NCBI GenBank assembly: GCA_965203755.1
Contig: OZ241910.1
Span: 1,736,001 to 1,800,000, forward strand
Source of the DNA: UBA6055 sp965203755
Lineage (GTDB): Bacteria; Chloroflexota; Anaerolineae; Aggregatilineales; Phototrophicaceae
Length of the DNA: 64,000 nucleotides
Reading direction: 5' to 3'
Shown here: piece by piece, positions 9,071 through 15,993 of the stretch
Numbering within the stretch: the first letter of the stretch is position 1
Layout: each line of letters begins with the position of its first letter
Made by a program: the position numbers and the translations under genes
The notes under the pieces: generated by a model
What the model saw: the letters and a program-made list of their open reading frames with translations, nothing else
What the model was told of the DNA's origin: nothing
The model's database searches: none

Positions 9071-10975
9071 ATGCCCCTTCTTGCCACCAGCGGTCTAAGC
9101 AAATTTTATGGCGCGGATGAGGTTTTCAGCAATGTTAATCTGGAGATTCCGGCCCGCGCGCGCATTGCGCTGGTTGGGCCCAATGGCGCCGGCAAGACCA
9201 CCTTGGCGAACATCTTGGCCGCCATCGATATCCCGACAGAGGGACAGGTGACAACCGCCAGAAACGCCCGTGTCGCCTGCCTGCCGCAGCGCCCGGAATT
9301 GGCTGGAACGCACAGCCTTTGGGCAGAGCAGCTTAAGCCGTTTGATGACTTGCGGGCGATGGAAACCCGGCTTGCCGAACTGGAGCAGGGGATGGCTGAT
9401 GCGGAAGAGTATGATGCGGCTCTGGCGGCTTATGGTCCCTTGCAGGCCGAGTTCGAGCGCCGCGGCGGTTATACGTATGAGACCCGCATTAAGCGGGCGC
9501 TGACTGGCGTCGGCTTTGCGCTGGATGACTGTGACATGCCATTGCCGCGTCTCTCTGGCGGCCAGAAAACGCGGGCCCTGCTGTGTCGGCTGCTGCTGGA
9601 AGAACCCGACTTGCTGATTCTTGATGAGCCGACCAGTCATCTGGACATTGATGGGGTGGAATGGCTGGAGAACTTCCTCAAGTCGTTCCCGGGAGCGGTC
9701 TTGGCGGTGAGCCATGACCGTTATTTTATTGACGGTTTCGCCGCCGTCGTGTGGGAGATGGAATCCAAGCGCGTGCAAGTTTACCGCGGTGATTATACCC
9801 ATTATCTGCGACAGAGAGCAGAACGCCGCCAGCGTTTGCGGAAAGAGTTCGATGCCCAGCAGGAATTGATCGCCAAAGAGATGGATTATATCCGCCGGCA
9901 CATGGGAAGCCGCTGGACGGCGCAGGCAAAGGGACGTCTCAAAAAGCTGGCGACCCTGAAAAAGCGCGGCAAAATCCTGGCGGTGCCGCGGCGGCGCGGC
10001 GCGATGAAGCTCGATATGCACAGCGATTCACGCAGCGGCGACCAGGTGATTGTCACCGAGGATCTGGCTGTTGGCTATCCGCCGGGCAAGCCATTGGCGC
10101 ATATACCCGATGTCTTGGTGCTCCGCGGGGAGACGGTGGCGGTTATTGGGCCCAACGGAGTCGGCAAATCGACCCTGCTCAAGACCTTCGGCGGCGATCT
10201 GGCGCCATTGGCCGGGCGGGCGCGGCTGGGAGCGAATGTCAAACCGGGTTATCTTGCCCAGGCGCACGAGACGCTCAATGCCAGCCACTCGATTCTTGAG
10301 GAGATCCTGGCTGCGAAAGCGATGCCGATGTCGGCGGCCCGCCAGCTCCTTGGGCGGTTTATGTTCAGCGATGAAGATGTTTTCCGGCCGATAGCGACCT
10401 TGTCAGGCGGCGAGCGCGGGCGGGTTGCTCTGGCGAAGCTGACATTGCAAGGCGCGAACCTGCTGCTGCTTGATGAGCCGACCAATCACCTCGATATGGA
10501 CAGTCAGGAGATTTTGCAGGCGGTTTTGGCGGCATTCGAGGGGACGATTTTGCTGGTGAGCCATGACCGCTATCTGATTGATGCCCTAGCGACGCAGGTC
10601 TGGGATATGGCGCCGGGGCGGCTGACTGTATTTGAAGGCGCCTATCAAGAGTTTGTCCGAGTACGCAAGCGCCGCCTCGAAGAAAAGCAGGCTAAAGACC
10701 AAGCCGGCCGGCGGGGCATGGCCAAAGGCAAAAAAGCCGCCCGCCATGCCAAGAAAAAACATGGCTTGAATCCCTTTGAAGCCAAAAAGAAGATAACGCA
10801 GTTGGAAGCCAAAATCGACGAGCTTGAATCCAGCTTGAGCGCGGCCGGCCGGCAGCTGGATGCCGCCGGTTTTGCCGGCGATGCAGTCAAAGTGGCGGCT
10901 TTGGGCGCAGCCTATGCCCAGACTGAAGCCGAACTGGAAGCTGCGCTGACAGAGTGGGGGGAGTTTTTCGATTGA
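9071..10975 (+). CDS. ABC-F family ATP-binding protein (ribosome-associated)
   Basis: A 634-aa protein with two ABC ATPase domains and no membrane segments, the ABC-F plan. Domain 1 has Walker A GPNGAGKT, signature LSGGQKTR and LLILDEPTSHLD. A basic linker follows (QELIAKEMDYIRRHMGSRWTAQAKGR, in the P-site tRNA interaction motif position). Domain 2 has GPNGVGKS, LSGGERGR and LLLLDEPTNHLD. The C-terminus is lysine-rich and coiled-coil-like. ABC-F proteins act on the ribosomal E site as translation factors or antibiotic-resistance factors; which subfamily cannot be told. The ATG at 9071 is set by the promoter at 9028. Confidence 0.93.
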   Translation: MPLLATSGLSKFYGADEVFSNVNLEIPARARIALVGPNGAGKTTLANILAAIDIPTEGQVTTARNARVACLPQRPELAGTHSLWAEQLKPFDDLRAMETRLAELEQGMADAEEYDAALAAYGPLQAEFERRGGYTYETRIKRALTGVGFALDDCDMPLPRLSGGQKTRALLCRLLLEEPDLLILDEPTSHLDIDGVEWLENFLKSFPGAVLAVSHDRYFIDGFAAVVWEMESKRVQVYRGDYTHYLRQRAERRQRLRKEFDAQQELIAKEMDYIRRHMGSRWTAQAKGRLKKLATLKKRGKILAVPRRRGAMKLDMHSDSRSGDQVIVTEDLAVGYPPGKPLAHIPDVLVLRGETVAVIGPNGVGKSTLLKTFGGDLAPLAGRARLGANVKPGYLAQAHETLNASHSILEEILAAKAMPMSAARQLLGRFMFSDEDVFRPIATLSGGERGRVALAKLTLQGANLLLLDEPTNHLDMDSQEILQAVLAAFEGTILLVSHDRYLIDALATQVWDMAPGRLTVFEGAYQEFVRVRKRRLEEKQAKDQAGRRGMAKGKKAARHAKKKHGLNPFEAKKKITQLEAKIDELESSLSAAGRQLDAAGFAGDAVKVAALGAAYAQTEAELEAALTEWGEFFD

Positions 10976-11117
10976 TGCAGGGTCATATCCATCATGGCGG
11001 CCGCCGACCATCTATTTGAACATCGGTTATACTGGAATGGGTGTGGCTGGGGATGAACGGATGATTTGGAAGCCTAACGGCAAATGCGATCCACCTTCTG
11101 TGACATCCAAATCCGTT

Positions 11118-11123
11118 TATAAT
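11118..11123 (+). promoter_or_regulatory. Probable -10 element upstream of the MBL-fold gene
   Basis: A consensus TATAAT about 40 bases before the start codon at 11163. No good -35 is seen at the expected distance, so only the -10 box is annotated. Confidence 0.45.
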
Positions 11124-11162
11124 CAGAGTCTATTGACGAATGCAGCCTGAAGGAAAATCATC

Positions 11163-11816
11163 TTGGAAATCATGTGGTATGGTCACAGCTGCTTCCGAAT
11201 CACTGAACGCGGGCATACATCTGTTGTCACCGACCCTTATGAACCGGCGCCCGGCTTGCCAGAACTCAAACTGAAAGCCGATTTGGTCACGGTCAGTCAC
11301 GGGCAGCCTGATCATCAGGCCGTCAATCTGATCCGCGGGCATGATTATGTGATTGCCGGCGCGGGCGAATATGAAATCGGTGAACTGTTTGTCACTGGCA
11401 TTCCCATGCACGTTTATGATGAGGAGCAGGCGCGCGTGCGGGAAAATGTCGCCTATCTGTTTGAATACCCCAATCATCTGACGGTTTTGCATTTGGGCAA
11501 TCTGCATCAGATGCCCGATCAATCCACGATTGAACAGCTTGGCGAAGTCCATGTTCTGCTGGCGCCGGTGGATGGCGGGCAGGGCCGGCGCGGCGATCAG
11601 GTGATGGATGTGATTGCCTTGGTCGAACCTAATTATGTGGCGCCGATGCGCTGTGCGATGGATGGCGCGGCGGCGGAGCCGGACTCGATTGAGCGTTTCC
11701 TCAAAGCCATGGGCGTGAGCCAGCCGGAAGAGAAGGATACGCTTAGGGTCACAGCCTCCAGCCTGCCCGAACAAACCCAGATTGTGTTATTGCGGGCGCA
11801 CCGCGGCCAAAAATGA
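11163..11816 (+). CDS. Metallo-beta-lactamase-fold protein (UPF0173-like)
   Basis: A 217-aa protein starting at a TTG (11163) nine bases after AAGGA; an ATG three codons later is an alternative. MEIMWYGHSCFRI and VVTDPY match the start of the small Lactamase_B_3/UPF0173 group of predicted metal-dependent hydrolases. The metal motif reads SHGQPDH where the family normally has HxHxDH, so the second His is Gln. The later LHLGN and the C-terminal PMRC/AMDG region roughly match the remaining fold. The missing ligand makes hydrolase activity uncertain. The next gene starts 80 bases downstream on the same strand. Confidence 0.8.
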   Translation: MEIMWYGHSCFRITERGHTSVVTDPYEPAPGLPELKLKADLVTVSHGQPDHQAVNLIRGHDYVIAGAGEYEIGELFVTGIPMHVYDEEQARVRENVAYLFEYPNHLTVLHLGNLHQMPDQSTIEQLGEVHVLLAPVDGGQGRRGDQVMDVIALVEPNYVAPMRCAMDGAAAEPDSIERFLKAMGVSQPEEKDTLRVTASSLPEQTQIVLLRAHRGQK

Positions 11817-11895
11817 CGTCATGCCAGCGCTAGGCGCTGATTTTTGATGTATAGTATAAGCGCAGCCTGATCTTTGAGCGACGCGAGAAAAGCCA

Positions 11896-12213
11896 ATGCG
11901 AAACGGAAGCATCAAGATTCTGATGAATTGGGACATCAAACCGGGGCTGGATCAAGAGTATTTTGAGTTTGTCATGCGCGAATGGGTCCCCAACACGACC
12001 AAGCTGGGGCTGACGCCAACGGAAGCCTGGTACAGTGTCTATGCCGATTCAGAGATTCCAAGGATTATGGCTGGCGCGATTGCCGAAGACGAAGAATCGA
12101 TGCGAGAGATCATCACCAGCGATGACTGGGCTGATTTGCAGGACAAGCTCATGGAGTACGTCGAAAACTACAGTCAAAAGATCGTCCGCGTCACCGGGGA
12201 TTATCAACTGTAG
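11896..12213 (+). CDS. Conserved-looking small protein, unknown function
   Basis: A 105-aa soluble protein beginning MRNGSIKILMNWDIKPG and preceded by a purine-rich GAGAAAAG. Length, the strand/helix pattern and the opening 'NWDIKPGLDQEYFEFV' resemble dimeric alpha/beta-barrel (ferredoxin-like) proteins, but I recognise no family. Codon use matches its neighbours. TATAGT/TATAAG boxes at 11850-11860 may be its promoter. It is convergent with the LysM gene, with a terminator for that gene between them. Confidence 0.75.
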   Translation: MRNGSIKILMNWDIKPGLDQEYFEFVMREWVPNTTKLGLTPTEAWYSVYADSEIPRIMAGAIAEDEESMREIITSDDWADLQDKLMEYVENYSQKIVRVTGDYQL

Positions 12214-12285
12214 ACCGCGCCGACAGCCGTGTCCGAATGGCTTTATGCCAGCCCGCTTGATTTAATATCGAAACGCGGCCGCATG

Positions 12286-12322
12286 ATAAAAACAAAAAGG
12301 GTGAGACGATGCCGCCTCACCC
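12286..12322 (-). terminator. Rho-independent terminator of the LysM/glycosidase-like gene
   Basis: On the minus strand GGGTGAG (12322-12316) pairs perfectly with CTCACCC (12305-12299) around a 10-base loop, followed by TTTTTGTTTTT. It lies 18 bases after the stop codon at 12340. Confidence 0.88.
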
Positions 12323-12339
12323 CTGCCAAGCCGCGAACT

Positions 12340-13953
12340 CTAGCCGCCCATCGCCAGACGGAGCGAGTTGCATGCCGGACAGCTGTTTCCTGGTCGCACG
12401 ATGGCGTAACCGGCTTGCGGGTCAGCGCCATATTGAGTCGCGTCCACATTCCAGACGATCAGCAAACGCACGCTGCCGGAACTGCGGGCGCGGGTTGTGA
12501 CCTCGGCCAGCCATGCCGCCTGTTCGCCCAAGGTATTCCCAGAAGCCCAGGCAAAGCCGCCCGGCAGCGGTCCGATGCCTTCGCCGGTGAGATAGCCCAA
12601 TTCGGTGAAGCAAAGCGGTTTGCTGGGGAAGACGCTGCGGTACAGGCTGACCATCCGCGGATAATACCATGAGTAGTGCCCCGAACTGCCAACCTGCGCG
12701 CCGCTGCTTGCGTTCGGCGGTACGATGCCGGCGTTGTAATGTATGCCCACGCAGTCCATGAATTGGGCGGCGCCGGCGGCCGCCATCTGACGAATGAAAC
12801 AGTCATCATCGCCGCCGCGGGTGGAACAGCCTTGGAAGAAGCCGGTTGGCGCCGGGGCGCCGCTCACCACCAGCGTGCTCGGATTGGCCGATTTGATGGC
12901 GCGGAAGGCCGCGCTTAACATTTGGGTATAATTGGCGCCGCTGATCAAGCCCGAAGGCCATTCGCGGTCGATGTTCATCTCATTCCAGACTTCGATGCCG
13001 TCGGCGCCGCCGGCAGCCAGCCCGGCAAGGAAATTGGCATAATTTTGATAATACTGACCCGGATTGCCGGCGATTTGACTGGGTTCGCCAATGACGCTCA
13101 AGAGGACTTTGAAGCCATTGCCTTTTGCGCTGTTGATAACGTGCTGGAAGTCGCCTGCCGATTCGGTGCCATGCCACTTGACCTGACGTTTTACCCAGGT
13201 CATGCGCGCGTTTTTCATGTGACTGGGATGAGAGAAGCTCAATGCCTGGCCGCCCAATTCAAAGCCGCCGGTGGATGCCGTGTTGGATGGCGCTGGCGCT
13301 GGAGCCGGCGCGCTTGCGGCCGGGGCGGCGGGCGCGGCCGGGGGCGGCGGCGCTGGCACCCGAAGCACCTGGCCAACGATGAGCACATCTGGGTTGATGA
13401 TGTTATTCATTTCGGCCAAGGTTAGGTAATTGGTGTTGTGGGCGGCGGCAATCGAAGCCAGCGAGTCGCCGGGGCGGACGGTATAGGCGCCGATGGTGGG
13501 CGCTGGCGCGCTTGCGGCCGGGGCGGCGGGCGCGGCGCTTGGCGCCGGCGCGCCGGGCACGATAAGCGTCTGACCGACGAAAAGCACATCTGGGTTGATG
13601 AGGTTGTTCATTTCGGCCAAGGTTAGGTAATTGGTGTTGTGGGCGGCGGCAATCGAAGCCAGCGAGTCGCCGGGGCGGACGGTATAGGCGCCGATGGTGG
13701 GCGCTGGCGCGCTTGCGGCCGGGGCAGCGGCGCCGCCGGCGCCAGGAATCACAAGCTGGTTTCCGGGATGGATGCTGTAGGAAGTGAGGCTGTTCGCCTG
13801 TACAATCGCATCGACGGTGACGCCATATTCCCTGGCGATGCGATACAGGTTTTCCCCTTGCTGCACGGTGTGAACCGCCTGCGCTGTAACCGAAGCCATT
13901 CCAGCCGTCGCCAAAATGACCATGATAGCTGCAAGTATGATGAAACGGCGCAT
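12340..13953 (-). CDS. Secreted protein with three LysM repeats and a glycoside-hydrolase-like domain
   Basis: A 537-aa protein with AAGGAG five bases before the ATG. A signal peptide (MRRFIILAAIMVILATAG, cleavage near AQA) is followed by LysM 1 (HTVQQGENLYRIAREYG), then LysM 2 and 3 (each AYTVRPGDSLASIAAAHN), joined by Ala/Pro linkers. After about residue 225 comes a TIM-barrel-like domain with IEVWNEMNID (candidate acid/base Glu) and LCFTELGY (candidate nucleophile Glu), the clan GH-A pattern seen in GH39/GH5-like enzymes. LysM units bind N-acetylglucosamine chains, so the protein probably sits on peptidoglycan or similar polymers. The substrate is unknown. The 23834 product has a related catalytic pattern. 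Confidence 0.88.
   Translation of the reverse strand: MRRFIILAAIMVILATAGMASVTAQAVHTVQQGENLYRIAREYGVTVDAIVQANSLTSYSIHPGNQLVIPGAGGAAAPAASAPAPTIGAYTVRPGDSLASIAAAHNTNYLTLAEMNNLINPDVLFVGQTLIVPGAPAPSAAPAAPAASAPAPTIGAYTVRPGDSLASIAAAHNTNYLTLAEMNNIINPDVLIVGQVLRVPAPPPPAAPAAPAASAPAPAPAPSNTASTGGFELGGQALSFSHPSHMKNARMTWVKRQVKWHGTESAGDFQHVINSAKGNGFKVLLSVIGEPSQIAGNPGQYYQNYANFLAGLAAGGADGIEVWNEMNIDREWPSGLISGANYTQMLSAAFRAIKSANPSTLVVSGAPAPTGFFQGCSTRGGDDDCFIRQMAAAGAAQFMDCVGIHYNAGIVPPNASSGAQVGSSGHYSWYYPRMVSLYRSVFPSKPLCFTELGYLTGEGIGPLPGGFAWASGNTLGEQAAWLAEVTTRARSSGSVRLLIVWNVDATQYGADPQAGYAIVRPGNSCPACNSLRLAMGG
13382..13724 (-). repeat. Near-identical DNA repeat encoding LysM 2 and LysM 3
   Basis: Copies 13382-13523 and 13583-13724 are about 142 bp each, with a period of exactly 201 bp (67 codons), and differ at only two to three positions that I can see. 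LysM 1 of the same gene is far more diverged, so this is a recent in-frame duplication or gene conversion. Confidence 0.9.
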
Positions 13954-14069
13954 GTCTGCTCCTTACCCCTTATTATCCCAATACAGTTTCACGAATCGCA
14001 TTCTAGCACAAGTTTACCGAAAACGCTGTGAATTGCCAGCAGGTTTTGGGATGGCGGGACGGAGGAAGT

Positions 14070-14960
14070 TCAGCGCCCCACCTCCATCCCGCGGTCGATC
14101 ATCGGCAGGCGCGGATCCATGCCGGCGAGGGTATCGGCCGCCCAGCTGTAATCCGGGTCGGCGACGGCGGCGTACTGTCGGGTTGAGCCGGCGAGAAAAT
14201 TCAAGGTGTAGGTTGCCGTGCCCGGCGCGCTCACCATCGTATAGTAGCCCGACGGCATCAGGATAAGGTCATGCTGACGGGCCATCATCGTTATGTCCGA
14301 ACTCTTGTCGGCATTGTACACGCGCTGGTAGGCGTAACCGGTGGGGCGGTCAAACTTGTAGAAGCTGAAGCGGTTCAGCCGGGCTTCCAAGACCTTGCCT
14401 TGGTCGTCGGTTTGGTGGGTGTCGTGTTTTTTGGGCGGATAACTTGACCAGTTTCCGCCGGGTGTATAAAGCTCGTAAGCCATGATGCGCTCGGCTGGAA
14501 AATCGCTGGCGATCAAACGGCACATCTGATAAGACGCATTGCCGGCGCCCAATAGCTGAAGCTCGACTTCTTGAGGTGTGATGAGTTGCGGTGGATGTTC
14601 TTTTTCGGCCGGCGCCCAGCAAGAGGCGAATTCAAAATTATCGGAACAGGCTTCGATCTCAAACTCGGTCTGCGGCGGCAGATACAGCGCATAAGGCATG
14701 CCCATGAATACATTCTGGCGCCGTCCAACCTGCTCAAAGTCGCCCTTGTTGGTTCTGATATGGCATTGTCCGCTCAAGATCACGGCGACATATTCAAAGG
14801 CATCAATCGCGATTTCAAATGTTCGGCCTTGGCTTAGGCGCACGGCGGCGAAGTTCATGGTGTCCCAGCCGGCTTTTTGGGCGTTGAGGGCGGCGAAGGC
14901 GCCAGCCTTGCCGGTGTCGGTGGAAGGGTAGTGCAGCCTGTCGGGGGTGTAGCTGGTCAT
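14070..14960 (-). CDS. IolB-like protein (5-deoxy-glucuronate isomerase family) with altered metal site
   Basis: A 296-aa double-cupin protein from the ATG at 14960, which has GGAG seven bases upstream; a TTG two codons earlier is less likely. GGNWSSYPP (168-176), YAYQRVY (209-215) and a late LNFLAG are specific to IolB, which converts 5-deoxy-glucuronate to 2-deoxy-5-keto-gluconate in myo-inositol breakdown. Where IolB has PPHKHD, this protein has PPKKHD (Lys177), the expected Glu region reads LNRF, and GYHP is GYYT (Tyr240). Only one of the four usual ligands is evident. No other iol gene is in the window. It may be a non-metal isomerase, a binding protein or a decayed enzyme. Confidence 0.82.
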   Translation of the reverse strand: MTSYTPDRLHYPSTDTGKAGAFAALNAQKAGWDTMNFAAVRLSQGRTFEIAIDAFEYVAVILSGQCHIRTNKGDFEQVGRRQNVFMGMPYALYLPPQTEFEIEACSDNFEFASCWAPAEKEHPPQLITPQEVELQLLGAGNASYQMCRLIASDFPAERIMAYELYTPGGNWSSYPPKKHDTHQTDDQGKVLEARLNRFSFYKFDRPTGYAYQRVYNADKSSDITMMARQHDLILMPSGYYTMVSAPGTATYTLNFLAGSTRQYAAVADPDYSWAADTLAGMDPRLPMIDRGMEVGR

Positions 14961-15036
14961 TGTCAAGCTCCATTTCTGGCGAAATCGCCGGCCGACGCAA
15001 GGGCGCCGTGGCTGAGGGCTGCTTTGATCGGATTCA

Positions 15037-15993
15037 TTATGTGACCAAACCGCGCGTCACGCGCATGAACATGTGCTCCAGGTCTTTTTCTTCTTCGTGA
15101 AATCCAAGAATCATGATGCCGCCGGTGAACAGTTCTTGGCTTAGCGCCGCCAGGTCGCCGTCATTGCCAGCCAAGTCAACCCGTATCCGCGCCCGCCCGT
15201 TTTTGGGGGCGATCACCTCGGCCGCCACCACCTGGGGCCGCCGCTTGGCCACGGTCAGCGCTTTTTCGGCAGACTGACCGTCCATCACCGTGACGATAAT
15301 CTCGCGGTGCGCCATTAACTGCGATTTCAGGTCATCCATGCTGCCCTGCATAATCAGTTCGCCAGCCTCGACAATGCCAATATGCGAGCAGATGTCTTCG
15401 ACATCGGCCAGGATATGCGACGAGAAGAAGATCGTTTTGCCCATATTGGCGAGTTCCCCCAGCAGTTCGCGGATTTCGACGCGGGCGCGCGGATCAAGCC
15501 CGGAGGCCGGCTCATCCAAGATCAATACCTGCGGGTCATGCGCCAGGGTGCGCGCCAGCGAAAGGCGCTGCTTCATGCCTTTGCTGAGCTTGTCCACCAT
15601 ATCCTCGCGCCGATGGCTTAAATCCACCAGTTCAAGCAGGTCGCCGACCAGCCGTTTCCGTTCATTTTCCGGGATATCATAACAGGCTGCGAAAAAGTCC
15701 AGATATTCCCAAACCCGCAGGTCTTCATAGACGCCGAACTCATCGGGCATATAACCGATGGAACGGCGCACGGCGCGGCGGTCCGCCAGCGCCGAATGCC
15801 CGGCGACCCATGCCTGCCCCTGCGTCGGTCGGGTTAATGTGGTCAGGATTCGCATGGTCGTGGTTTTGCCGGCGCCGTTGGGGCCGACAAATCCATAAAT
15901 AGAGCCAGCCGGCACTTCCAGCGAGATGCCGCGCAGGGCATGGAATGCGCCGAATGATTTATGCAGATCCCGCGTTTCGATCATAAATTCCAT
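15037..15993 (-). CDS. ABC transporter ATP-binding protein (ABC-2 type, CcmA-like)
   Basis: A 318-aa ATPase with Walker A GPNGAGKTT, signature LSKGMKQR, Walker B VLILDEPASGLD and an H-loop FFSSHIL. After about residue 215 a C-terminal extension typical of exporters of the ABC-2/drug or gliding (GldA) type follows. The ATG at 15993 overlaps the stop of the upstream gene (TGATG), so the two are translationally coupled; GGAG lies nine bases before. The expected membrane permease is not adjacent, as the next gene downstream is the IolB-like one. The 839-aa partner is the most likely functional neighbour, and the permease may lie elsewhere. Confidence 0.9.
   Translation of the reverse strand: MEFMIETRDLHKSFGAFHALRGISLEVPAGSIYGFVGPNGAGKTTTMRILTTLTRPTQGQAWVAGHSALADRRAVRRSIGYMPDEFGVYEDLRVWEYLDFFAACYDIPENERKRLVGDLLELVDLSHRREDMVDKLSKGMKQRLSLARTLAHDPQVLILDEPASGLDPRARVEIRELLGELANMGKTIFFSSHILADVEDICSHIGIVEAGELIMQGSMDDLKSQLMAHREIIVTVMDGQSAEKALTVAKRRPQVVAAEVIAPKNGRARIRVDLAGNDGDLAALSQELFTGGIMILGFHEEEKDLEHMFMRVTRGLVT

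Noticed and set aside
9032..9071. Upstream in-frame ATG of the ABC-F gene
   Set aside because: The ATG at 9032 lies within the TATAAT promoter box, before the predicted transcription start.
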